This document shows positions 1 to 5,330 of a stretch of DNA of 6,620 nt, piece after piece; the stretch's first letter is position 1, and the number at the start of each line of letters is the position of its first letter. A model generated the notes under the pieces. The model made no database searches. It saw nothing but the letters and a program-made list of their open reading frames with translations, and had not been told where the DNA came from. The translations under genes and the position numbers were made by a program. The stretch covers positions 1 through 6,620 of the forward strand of contig SXSP01000001.1 in the NCBI GenBank assembly GCA_005792225.1, read 5' to 3'. Source of the stretch: Bdellovibrionales bacterium (GTDB taxonomy: Bacteria > Bdellovibrionota > Bdellovibrionia > Bdellovibrionales > JAMPXM01).

Positions 1-1327
1 CGAGGCCTTCACGGCCATGCGTGCTCGCGGTGCGAACATCACCGATATCGCGATCATCGTGGTCGCTGCGGATGACGGCGTCATGCCCCAGACGGTTGAA
101 GCGGTCAGCCACGCGAAAGCCGCGGGAGTACCGATCATCGTTGCGGTCAATAAAATGGACAAAGCGGGTGCGAACCCGGATCGCGTGAAGCAACAGCTCA
201 CCGAACAGCAACTCGTGCCCGAAGAGTGGGGCGGCGATACGATTTACGTTCCCGTTTCGGCTCACACGAAAGAGGGTTTGCCGCAACTTCTCGAGCAGAT
301 TTATCTGGTCGCCGAAGTTGAAGAACTCCGCGCGAATCCGAAGCGTTCGGCGACAGGTGTCGTTGTCGAATCACGCATGGATAAAGGCCGCGGTGCGGTC
401 GCGACTCTCCTCGTTCAAGACGGAACTCTCGAAGTCGGCCAAACGGTCGTGGTTGGTTCGGTCCCTGGACGCGTGAGAAGCTTGATCAACGACAAAGGTC
501 AGCGCGTTCAGAGTGCTGGACCTGCGGTACCGGTTGAAATCTTGGGTCTGCCGGAAGTTCCGCTCGCGGGTGATCGTTTCGACGTGACGCCCGATGAAAG
601 GACTGCGGAGTCGATCGCGGCAACGCGTAAGCAGCGCGCGCTCGACGAAGCTAAGGGCAACGGCAAAATCTCGCGTGAAGACATCTTCTCGAAGCTCAAG
701 CAGGGCGACGTGAAGGAACTTGCAATCGTCTTGAAATCGGACGTCGCGGGATCATCGGAAGCCATCAAGGGCATGTTCGATAAGCTCGGAACGACGGAAG
801 TGAAAGTGAAGATCATTCACTCCGCGGTCGGTGGCATCAACGAGTCCGATATCCTTCTCGCTTCGACGGCGAAGGGAATCGTGGTCGGCTTCAACACGCG
901 TCCCGATACCGGCGCGCAAGCGGCGGCGAAGCGCCTCGGTGTTGAAGTGAAGACGTACACGATCGTTTACGAACTGATGGACGACATGAAGAAGGCCCTC
1001 GCGGGACTTCTCACGCCCGACATCGTCGAAAAAGAACTCGGTCGCGCCGAAGTTCGCAACACGTTCAGCGTACCCAAAATCGGCACGATTGCGGGTTGCT
1101 TCGTTGCGGATGGAAAGATCAACCGGAACAACGAAGTCCGCCTCGTTCGCGATGGCAAAATCGTGTTCACCGGGAAGATCGGCTCGCTCAAGCGCTTCAA
1201 AGACGACGCGAAGGAAGTGGCGACGGGTTACGAGTGCGGTATCGGCATCGAAGGTTACAACGACGTCAAAGTCGGCGACATCATCGAAGCATTCAGCCGC
1301 GAATCTGTGGTCCGCGAACTTCATTGA
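1..1327 (+). CDS. infB: Translation initiation factor IF-2, C-terminal part (5' end outside window)
   Basis: IF-2 is the cytoplasmic GTPase that places initiator fMet-tRNA on the 30S subunit and promotes subunit joining. The frame is open from base 2 and gives 441 residues before the TGA at 1325-1327, about half of a usual IF-2. The window opens with [11 protein letters not shown], which in the family directly follows the G3 motif DTPGH. G1 and G3 therefore lie upstream. The G4 motif NKMD is at 149-160 and the G5-like SAHTKEG follows near 270. Then come the beta-barrel domain II ([20 protein letters not shown]) and the C-terminal C1/C2 domains ([13 protein letters not shown], then the second barrel with [11 protein letters not shown]). 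An ATG at 17 lies inside the G domain and is not a start. A terminator follows 29 bases after the stop, so the gene ends its transcription unit, at least in part. Identification is firm. Confidence 0.97.
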   Translation, partial: EAFTAMRARGANITDIAIIVVAADDGVMPQTVEAVSHAKAAGVPIIVAVNKMDKAGANPDRVKQQLTEQQLVPEEWGGDTIYVPVSAHTKEGLPQLLEQIYLVAEVEELRANPKRSATGVVVESRMDKGRGAVATLLVQDGTLEVGQTVVVGSVPGRVRSLINDKGQRVQSAGPAVPVEILGLPEVPLAGDRFDVTPDERTAESIAATRKQRALDEAKGNGKISREDIFSKLKQGDVKELAIVLKSDVAGSSEAIKGMFDKLGTTEVKVKIIHSAVGGINESDILLASTAKGIVVGFNTRPDTGAQAAAKRLGVEVKTYTIVYELMDDMKKALAGLLTPDIVEKELGRAEVRNTFSVPKIGTIAGCFVADGKINRNNEVRLVRDGKIVFTGKIGSLKRFKDDAKEVATGYECGIGIEGYNDVKVGDIIEAFSRESVVRELH

Positions 1328-1356
1328 TCACCGAAAATATTCGCTAGAATTCAAAG

Positions 1357-1386
1357 AGGCCGGAACAATCGTTCCGGCCTTTCTTT
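1357..1386 (+). terminator. Intrinsic terminator after infB
   Basis: A perfect 10-bp stem (AGGCCGGAAC at 1357-1366, GTTCCGGCCT at 1371-1380) has a 4-base loop AATC and is followed directly by TTCTTT. It is GC-rich with a T-rich tail, the classic Rho-independent form. It separates infB from rbfA, so the two are not simply co-transcribed. Confidence 0.9.
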
Positions 1387-1482
1387 CATCATCCCGTCTT
1401 TTTCTTCACCAATGATTCTTCAACATGAGAGAACGTCGGGACACAAACGCGGCCACGACTTCGGCCCGAATTGGAATTGAGA

Positions 1483-1923
1483 ATGGCACGCAAGAGCACC
1501 GAAAACCGCGGTAACGCAAAAGACAGTCCCAGCCACCGCACATCACGCGTTGAAAGCGAGATGCGCGAATTGATCGCAAGTTACTTGCTCGGCCCTTTGC
1601 GCGGAGAAGTTCCCGGTATGATCTCAGTGACCCGCGTGATCATCAGCAAGGATCTTCGTCAGGCGAAGGTTCTGATCACCGTGATGGATCCGACCGGCGA
1701 GACCGGCTTGACCGGCGATTCGCTTAACAAAGCCGCCGTCGAGTCGCTACGCGATCACGCTTACGAAATTCAAGACGAGATCAACGCTCGCCTCCGTATG
1801 AAATACTGCCCAAAGCTCACGTTCTTTCACGATGATGGATTCGACCACGCCATGCGGGTCGAGAACATCCTGAAGGATCTGGCGGATCAAAGAAAGAGCT
1901 CTGATCCCAAGGACGAAGAATGA
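1483..1923 (+). CDS. rbfA: Ribosome-binding factor A
   Basis: RbfA is a small KH-type RNA-binding protein that attaches to the free 30S subunit and helps late 16S rRNA 5'-end maturation and cold adaptation. The product from ATG 1483 is 146 residues, a little long for the family because of a polar N-terminal extension (MARKSTENRGNAKDS). Family features include SRVESEMRELIASYL (residues 21-35), the KH strand ISVTRVIISKDLRQAKVLITV (47-67), and the C-terminal pattern LRMKYCPKLTFFHDDG with an amphipathic tail. An in-frame TTG at 1471 would add four residues but has no Shine-Dalgarno. The ATG at 1483 has only a weak GGAATTGAG upstream, so the start is moderately sure. The stop overlaps the truB start (ATGA at 1920-1923), so the pair is translationally coupled. 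I see no confident promoter in 1387-1482. Confidence 0.93.
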   Translation: MARKSTENRGNAKDSPSHRTSRVESEMRELIASYLLGPLRGEVPGMISVTRVIISKDLRQAKVLITVMDPTGETGLTGDSLNKAAVESLRDHAYEIQDEINARLRMKYCPKLTFFHDDGFDHAMRVENILKDLADQRKSSDPKDEE

Positions 1924-2858
1924 ATCCGATGAACGGTCTTCTTCTCGTCGATAAGCCGTCGGGACTCACGAGCCACGATGTCGTTCATAAAGTTCGTCGC
2001 GCGCTCGGAATTCGTGGCATCGGGCACGCGGGAACTCTCGATCCGCTCGCGTCAGGCCTTCTCGTCCTTCTGATCGGTGAAGCAACGAAAGTCTCGGATT
2101 ACTTGCTCAACGGCGATAAGGGTTACGAGTTCCGAGTGAAGCTCGGTGTGCGCACTGACTCAATGGACATCACGGGGCAGGTGATCGAAGAAAAGCCCGT
2201 CAATTTGACCGACGCTCAAGTTCGCGAAGTTGCGTTGTCCCTCCAGGGCGATCTCGATCTCGAAGTCCCTGTTCATTCCGCGGTCAAAGTCGACGGCAAA
2301 AAGCTCTATGAGTTCGCCCATCGCGGCGAGCGGCCCGAATCGGTGCCGACTCGTTCGATGCGTTTTTATGACGTTGATGTCGTTGAATTCGACGGCACAA
2401 GTGCCCTCGTCCGCATGAAGTGCTCAAAGGGGAGCTTCGTTCGTGCGTGGGCCAATCACTTCGGCGAAAAGCTCGGTTGCGGTGGAACCATCGAAACCTT
2501 GCGTCGAACGTTCTCGTCGCCCTTTCAGGTTGATCAGGCGATCACGCTCGAGGAGCTCACGGGAAAATGGAATGAACGTGACGAGCGTCACGGACGCGTT
2601 TTTGGCGACGCTTGGGTTTCGCTTCGAGATTCGCTTCCGCACTTCCGTCGCCTCGACGTCGAAGGCCGGGACGAAACTCTCTTAAAAAACGGGCAAATTT
2701 CTAAAGGAATGCAGGCTGAGCTTCTGCAGTTCATTCGGCTCGGTGAGGCTCCGCCTTCCGTGCGAGTCATTTCTCGCGAGACTGACGATCTTCTAGCCTT
2801 ACTGCTGGCGGCACCGGGCGAATTCTATCGGATCAAGCGGGTCTTCCACCGCGTCTGA
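1920..2858 (+). CDS. truB: tRNA pseudouridine-55 synthase
   Basis: TruB isomerises U55 to pseudouridine in the T-loop of tRNAs. The product has 312 residues, a normal length. It begins with the typical NGLLLVDKPSGLTSHDVV. The catalytic motif GHAGTLDPLASG covers residues 35-46, with the nucleophilic aspartate at D41. A KGYEF motif with the conserved tyrosine (Y69) follows. CSKGSFVR at 168-175 is the family's third motif, and a C-terminal PUA-like region (about 240-312) ends in FYRIKRVFHRV. In VPVHSAVKVDGKKLYE (116-131) the family's usual PPxYSA reads VPVHSA, a mild divergence. ATG 1920 is preferred over ATG 1929: AAGGA at 1909-1913 is 6 bases from the first and 15 from the second. The gene overlaps rbfA by four bases and converges on the minus-strand lipoprotein gene. 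Confidence 0.96.
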   Translation: MNPMNGLLLVDKPSGLTSHDVVHKVRRALGIRGIGHAGTLDPLASGLLVLLIGEATKVSDYLLNGDKGYEFRVKLGVRTDSMDITGQVIEEKPVNLTDAQVREVALSLQGDLDLEVPVHSAVKVDGKKLYEFAHRGERPESVPTRSMRFYDVDVVEFDGTSALVRMKCSKGSFVRAWANHFGEKLGCGGTIETLRRTFSSPFQVDQAITLEELTGKWNERDERHGRVFGDAWVSLRDSLPHFRRLDVEGRDETLLKNGQISKGMQAELLQFIRLGEAPPSVRVISRETDDLLALLLAAPGEFYRIKRVFHRV

Positions 2859-2859
2859 G

Positions 2860-2898
2860 CGATGAGAAGGGGAACCGGGACCCCTTGCGGGATCCCGG
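2860..2898 (-). terminator. Intrinsic terminator of the minus-strand block, between convergent genes
   Basis: The stem arms are 2875-2884 and 2889-2898. Read on the minus strand, the stem is ten pairs including one G-U wobble, closed by a GCAA tetraloop, and is followed by the pyrimidine tail TTCCCCTTCTC. On the + strand the same stem has a C-A mismatch, a TTGC loop and a purine-rich GAGGGG tail. The element therefore fits the minus-strand gene, whose stop is at 2909-2911, better than truB. Confidence 0.75.
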
Positions 2899-2908
2899 GA
2901 GGGGAACT

Positions 2909-3481
2909 TTACTCGGTGATGACCATCACGACCGCGCGCGATGCCTTAGCCGAAAGAGTCGTGCCCGACTCGGAGTTCGGCATGCCGGCATTTTTGAATG
3001 CCTCTTTCACGCGAACATCTTCGGTGTTGAACGCGCGAGCGAACGTACCCGGCTGAGTGGCCATGTTGTATGTGTCGATATCGTCGACGTTGAGGTTCGA
3101 CTTCAAGAAGTCGCGAATCGCGGTCGCACGCTTATCGGCGAGTTCTTGCTCATCTTTCGAGAGTTTTGCCTGACGGTCCGAGGGATACTCGGCATCCGCC
3201 CAAGCCGCGACACGTACGTCGTCGATCTCGCGGCCCGATGTGCGAGTCGCGTTGATCATGTTGACGAGCGATTCACGAGCCGAGTCGGTCAACGCCGCGG
3301 ATCCCTTATCGAAGGAAATCTCAGCGACTTGCGATGCGTTGTTTGCCTTAGCCGCGTCTGCCGCGACCGGCGATGCGGGTGAATCGTCGCGGTCACCACC
3401 GAACGTGCTGCAACCAGTTCCGAGTGCGAGAGTCATCACTGCAAGCGTGGCTCCACTGACGATTCGAGATGCGATTTTCAT
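2909..3481 (-). CDS. Outer-membrane lipoprotein with OmpA-like domain
   Basis: Predicted 190-residue lipoprotein. It has a basic N-terminus (MKIASR), a hydrophobic core (residues 7-20) and the lipobox LGTGC with Cys24 as the lipidated residue. Ser at +2 favours the outer membrane over the inner. A low-complexity Ala/Asp/Ser linker (25-50) leads to an OmpA-like domain: EISFDKGSAALTDSARESL (54-72), then DDVRVAAWADAE (87-98), then ELADKRATAIRDFLKSNL (113-130). These match the strand, helix and RAxAVxxyL elements of OmpA C-terminal domains. The usual NxxLSxxRA reads KDEQELADKRA, so peptidoglycan binding is likely but unproven. The start is set by AGGAGG at 3486-3491 in front of ATG 3481-3479 and by the signal peptide. 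The same frame is open upstream through the hemerythrin-like gene (see that entry). Identity as an envelope lipoprotein is firm; the exact role is unknown. Confidence 0.85.
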   Translation of the reverse strand: MKIASRIVSGATLAVMTLALGTGCSTFGGDRDDSPASPVAADAAKANNASQVAEISFDKGSAALTDSARESLVNMINATRTSGREIDDVRVAAWADAEYPSDRQAKLSKDEQELADKRATAIRDFLKSNLNVDDIDTYNMATQPGTFARAFNTEDVRVKEAFKNAGMPNSESGTTLSAKASRAVVMVITE

Positions 3482-3985
3482 GCGTCCTCCTAGCCTTTCC
3501 TGTCTTGTTGATTTGGTGTTTCGGGACAATGAACCGAAGTTAAGCGCGTGCTTGTCCTGGCTGTGCTTGCGATAGCTCAGGTATCTCGCACCCATTTCGC
3601 GACGTTCGGAATCCGTCATGAATTCATGAAGGCCAGCGAAAATCTCTTTTTCCATCTCCGCGAAATAAAGGAAGAGAAGCTCGCGGTACACGCGTGATCC
3701 TGCTTCCCACGCTTCCTGATTCGCCGTCATGCGAACGGACCGAAGCGAGTAGTCGGCGAGCTCGATTTTGTTCAAGAGCTCCAGCGCGGCGGGACGGCAA
3801 TTTTCCTCGGTTCGGGCCCAGGAGAGAACGACTCCCTCTTGAGCCTTCAGCGTCGATTCCGCGAGCGACGAGAGCGCGCGAAAAATCGACCTCTTTTCAT
3901 CAAATCCCATTTCGCACAAATCAAGGTCGACCATAAGCGAGCGAAGGGCGTCGTGATCCGTCTGCAAACAATCAAGGATGTCCAT
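2909..3985 (-). CDS. Hemerythrin-like (HHE-type) helical protein, open in frame into the lipoprotein
   Basis: From ATG 3985 the frame encodes about 145-150 residues of a predicted helical bundle, then runs without a stop through a polar stretch (SLSRNTKSTRQ, residues 152-162) into the lipoprotein Met at residue 169, for 358 residues in all. The N-terminal part has an HHE-family layout: LDCLQTDHDALRSLM with H11, a central helix STLKAQEGVVLSW, and a last helix LYFAEMEKEIFAGLHEFMTDSERREMGARYLSYRK. HHE domains normally bind a di-iron centre through several histidines and acids. Here only H11 is clear and the usual histidines of the central and last helices read as K/Q and L/Y, so iron binding is doubtful. 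ATG 3985 has AAAGGA nine bases upstream; ATG 4006 has no Shine-Dalgarno. It lies 24 bases after the DUF1328 gene. Either it is a real fusion, it lost its stop, or there is a frameshift in the sequence. Confidence 0.6.
   Translation of the reverse strand: MDILDCLQTDHDALRSLMVDLDLCEMGFDEKRSIFRALSSLAESTLKAQEGVVLSWARTEENCRPAALELLNKIELADYSLRSVRMTANQEAWEAGSRVYRELLFLYFAEMEKEIFAGLHEFMTDSERREMGARYLSYRKHSQDKHALNFGSLSRNTKSTRQERLGGRMKIASRIVSGATLAVMTLALGTGCSTFGGDRDDSPASPVAADAAKANNASQVAEISFDKGSAALTDSARESLVNMINATRTSGREIDDVRVAAWADAEYPSDRQAKLSKDEQELADKRATAIRDFLKSNLNVDDIDTYNMATQPGTFARAFNTEDVRVKEAFKNAGMPNSESGTTLSAKASRAVVMVITE
3485..3491 (-). promoter_or_regulatory. Strong internal Shine-Dalgarno for the lipoprotein
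   Basis: AGGAGGA on the minus strand, with its AGGAGG four bases before ATG 3481, lies inside the open frame that continues from the hemerythrin-like part. The bases just upstream (CACCAAATCAACAAGACAGG) are A-rich and look like a leader rather than coding sequence. This supports separate translation of the lipoprotein. Confidence 0.8.
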
Positions 3986-4009
3986 CGAGCGATTTCCTTT
4001 GTTCATTCG

Positions 4010-4192
4010 TCAGGGGATCAAATTCGGTTTACGGCCCGAGATCATTCCGGCCACGAAGCTGATCGCCGCTAAGATCAAGAAGACGACGAGCAAAGTTTGG
4101 CCGATGTCGGCCGAAACACCCGCGATGTTTGTGGCGCCAAGTACCATGGCGACGAGAGCGAGTACGAAGAAAGCTAAAGCTGCGCGTAACAT
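4010..4192 (-). CDS. DUF1328 (YtjA-type) small membrane protein
   Basis: A 60-residue, very hydrophobic protein with two predicted membrane spans: about residues 4-22 (AALAFFVLALVAMVLGA) and about 33-51 (TLLVVFLILAAISFVAGM). Between them is NIAGVSADIGQ, and the tail is the basic, polar SGRKPNLIP. The pattern LGxxxIAG, a short turn, a second span and a terminal GRK is that of the DUF1328/YtjA family, which is about 50-60 residues long and of unknown function. A near-consensus AAGGAGG lies at 4199-4205, six bases from the ATG, so the start is sure. It is the first gene of the minus-strand block and sits 40 bases downstream of the start site predicted from the sigma-54-type promoter. The hemerythrin-like gene follows closely. 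The family is often seen near stress and envelope genes, which fits this setting. Confidence 0.85.
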   Translation of the reverse strand: MLRAALAFFVLALVAMVLGATNIAGVSADIGQTLLVVFLILAAISFVAGMISGRKPNLIP

Positions 4193-4243
4193 TCCAAACC
4201 TCCTTGGGAATCCGGCGCGGACAAAATCCTCACCGATTTACAA

Positions 4244-4260
4244 AGCAACGGAGGTGCCAG
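4244..4260 (-). promoter_or_regulatory. Sigma-54 (-24/-12) promoter for the minus-strand block
   Basis: The minus strand from 4260 reads CTGGCACCTCCGTTGCT. The sigma-54 consensus is YTGGCACG-N4-TTGCW. Only the base after TGGCAC differs. GG (4258-4257) and GC (4246-4245) are separated by exactly ten bases. The predicted start site is near 4233, giving a leader of about 41 bases that contains the DUF1328 Shine-Dalgarno. Expression would depend on RpoN and an NtrC-type activator. Confidence 0.75.
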
Positions 4261-4396
4261 TCTTGATACCCGTTTAAAGCGCTCTGCAAAGGGGTGGCGT
4301 AGGCGCGTCGGGGAAATTCGCCCAGGTTTGGGGGCAGGCCACGATGCCTTTTGGTACATCCCGCGACATCTCGCTCGAGGTTTGCTCCTGTTTTTG

Positions 4397-4413
4397 ATGG
4401 CATCCGCATTGCT
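4397..4413 (+). promoter_or_regulatory. Sigma-54 (-24/-12) promoter for the + strand small membrane protein
   Basis: ATGGCATCCGCATTGCT matches TGGCAC-N5-TTGCW at 10 of the 11 fixed bases, with GG (4399-4400) and GC (4411-4412) exactly ten bases apart. The predicted start site is near 4424. That falls inside the AAAGGAG at 4421-4427, so this promoter would support translation from ATG 4458 rather than from ATG 4434. Confidence 0.6.
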
Positions 4414-4457
4414 CAATCGCAAAGGAGAACCGAATGGGAACAAATGGAGGAGGAAGA

Positions 4458-4703
4458 ATGGTTGTATTTTCGCTGAAGGAACTCGAAGCCAGCCGGGGAG
4501 CGATCCGGGATCCCAAACCGGAGGGCGTTGAAGCTGTGCTTCAGGGCCACAATCCCTACAAGGCGGGTCCCGTTAAGCGGGGAGGGCGCCGAGCTCTCGA
4601 ACTCTCGCGGCGCTATCCGATCTTTGCGATGGCGGCGGCGGCCGTCATCGGCGCGGTCTTTGGAGCTCTGACGACCTCATCTCGTGCTTCGAAATACCAG
4701 TGA
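4458..4703 (+). CDS. Small membrane-anchored protein of unknown function
   Basis: From ATG 4458 the product is 81 residues. The N-terminal half is polar (FSLKELEASRGAIRDPKPEG, then HNPYKAGPVKRGGRR). A single predicted membrane span near the C-terminus (PIFAMAAAAVIGAVFGALTT, about residues 54-73) ends in a short basic tail. The RRYP-plus-glycine-rich-span layout recalls the C-terminal anchor of DUF883/ElaB/YqjD proteins, which bind ribosomes at the membrane, but the coiled-coil N-terminal part of that family is not evident. I therefore leave it unassigned. Two starts are possible: ATG 4434 (AAAGGAG six bases upstream) and ATG 4458 (GGAGGAGGA three bases upstream). The sigma-54-type element would start the transcript near 4424, which favours 4458. 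It is divergent from the DUF1328 block, and the shared promoter type suggests joint induction. Confidence 0.7.
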   Translation: MVVFSLKELEASRGAIRDPKPEGVEAVLQGHNPYKAGPVKRGGRRALELSRRYPIFAMAAAAVIGAVFGALTTSSRASKYQ

Positions 4704-4862
4704 TAAGTATCTAAAAACTTGACGGAAATGGGGCCGTCCAGTATTGCTCTTCCCTTCAGGCGCTCAAAATGGAGTCCCGCTCCGTCACTCGTCAGCCATG
4801 ACGGTGGAGGGGGCAGCTCAGCGCTATAACGACAAACCGCCTCGGTTTCGAGGTGAGGAGCA
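4704..4862 (+). promoter_or_regulatory. rpsO promoter region and leader
   Basis: TTGACG (4719-4724) is a 5-of-6 match to the -35 box. A 17-base spacer leads to TATTGC (4742-4747), a weak -10. This is the best promoter candidate for rpsO, with a start near 4754 and a leader of about 110 bases. A 5-bp hairpin GACGG/CCGTC (4721-4738) overlaps the -35 and could be a poor terminator of the preceding gene. The 3' end of the leader holds the switch described separately. Confidence 0.5.
4834..4860 (+). promoter_or_regulatory. Two competing hairpins over the rpsO ribosome-binding site
   Basis: Hairpin A pairs AAACCG (4834-4839) with CGGTTT (4843-4848). Hairpin B pairs 4838-4844 with 4849-4855 through a GTTT loop: seven pairs, one of them G-U. 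B covers most of the Shine-Dalgarno AGGTGA (4851-4856); A leaves it free. They share bases and cannot form together. Ribosomal protein S15 commonly represses its own mRNA by binding leader structure, so this is a plausible S15 control site. Confidence 0.5.
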
Positions 4863-5132
4863 ATGGCAATGTTCGGTTACCAGAAAGAGCAAATTATCAA
4901 AAGATTCCAGCGTGCCGCGATGGACACTGGAAGCTCGGAAGTTCAAATCGCTCTCCTCACGTTCCGTATTAAGGAACTGACAGAGCACTTCAAGCAGCAC
5001 AAAAAAGACGTTCACAGCCGCATGGGTCTCGTGAAACTCGTCAACCGCCGCAAGAAGCTTCTCTCGTACCTCCGCGAAACTGATCCCGCGAAGTACACTC
5101 AGCTCATCGCTGATCTCGAACTCCGTAAATAA
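4863..5132 (+). CDS. rpsO: 30S ribosomal protein S15
   Basis: S15 is a primary binder of the central domain of 16S rRNA (helices 20-22) and also forms an intersubunit bridge. The product is 89 residues, the standard length. The core signature is present: [29 protein letters not shown] (residues 21-49), then [20 protein letters not shown] (51-70), ending in the usual LELRK. The start at 4863 has AGGTGA six bases upstream, an exact match to the anti-Shine-Dalgarno complement. ATG 4869 is a possible alternative, two codons in. It precedes pnp as in many proteobacteria. Translation is probably autoregulated through the leader hairpins at 4834-4855. Confidence 0.97.
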   Translation: MAMFGYQKEQIIKRFQRAAMDTGSSEVQIALLTFRIKELTEHFKQHKKDVHSRMGLVKLVNRRKKLLSYLRETDPAKYTQLIADLELRK

Positions 5133-5134
5133 TT

Positions 5135-5188
5135 AAGGCAGCCAAGGGCTGGAGCACCAAAAGGCTCCAGCCGTTCCATTGGTGCCTT
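5135..5188 (+). repeat. Compound hairpin downstream of rpsO
   Basis: The inner stem is a perfect 9 bp: GGCTGGAGC (5147-5155) with GCTCCAGCC (5164-5172). The outer stem is AAGGCA plus CCAA (5135-5140, 5142-5145) with TTGG plus TGCCTT (5179-5188), ten pairs and one bulged G. The downstream bases CGAAAAACTT give no U-tract. It may act as a 3'-end stabiliser or RNase III substrate rather than a normal terminator. Confidence 0.7.
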
Positions 5189-5330
5189 CGAAAAACTTCC
5201 CCCGTCCAGGTGGGACTCCTTCAAAGGCGCTAAGTGAGAATTCAGACTCGGCGCGCCTGGAGCCAACCTGATTCTCCTGATTAAATATTTCCAGGCAACG
5301 AACCCAAACTCACGCGCTCAAGGCTGGAGC
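5147..5330 (+). repeat. CTGGAGC repeat set: three direct copies and one inverted
   Basis: GGCTGGAGC occurs identically at 5147-5155 and 5322-5330, and CCTGGAGCC is at 5256-5264. The single inverted copy is GGCTCCAGCC at 5163-5172. That copy can pair over 8-9 bases with any of the three, so the structures compete. Confidence 0.65.
5207..5270 (+). repeat. Long imperfect hairpin in the pnp leader
   Basis: Arms 5207-5230 and 5253-5270 give 17 pairs: CAGGTGGG with CCAACCTG (one mismatch), CTCC with GGAG, and AGGCGC with GCGCCT. They are interrupted by a 1-base and a 5-base bulge, with a 22-base terminal loop. Its length and irregularity resemble RNase III-processed leaders. Confidence 0.55.

Larger units (their letters stand above)
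4206..4433. other. Divergent regulatory region, no gene
   Basis: This gap of 228 bases lies between the DUF1328 ribosome site and the + strand small-protein gene. It carries two sigma-54-type elements facing outward (4260-4244 on the minus strand, 4397-4413 on the + strand). The 136 bases between them are the natural place for activator binding. I looked there for a paired inverted repeat and found only weak candidates: GATGCC at 4343-4348 with GGCATC about 50 bases away, and the palindrome AGCGCT near 4278-4283. Two antisense open frames of 80-89 codons cross this gap but have no ribosome site or family resemblance. Confidence 0.6.

Noticed and set aside
752..1324. 190-codon minus-strand frame opposite infB
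   Set aside because: It lies wholly within the IF-2 C-terminal domains, has no ribosome site, and its composition reflects the reverse of biased codons.
1425..1514. A roughly 30-codon frame between infB and rbfA
   Set aside because: ATG 1425 has no Shine-Dalgarno and the peptide is unremarkable. It probably arises by chance.
2885..3382. 165-codon + strand frame opposite the lipoprotein
   Set aside because: It is antisense to a gene with a signal peptide, lipobox and strong Shine-Dalgarno, and the start has no ribosome site.
4274..4295. Sigma-70-like boxes (TTGCAG and TATCAA) on the minus strand before the DUF1328 gene
   Set aside because: The spacer is only 15 bases and both boxes match poorly, while the sigma-54-type element just downstream fits much better.
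4174..4516. Two minus-strand frames of 80-89 codons across the divergent promoter region
   Set aside because: They overlap the sigma-54-type elements and both flanking gene starts, lack ribosome sites and resemble nothing known.
4744..4980. 78-codon + strand frame running into rpsO in another frame
   Set aside because: It covers the rpsO leader and overlaps the well-supported S15 gene. The peptide has no recognisable pattern.
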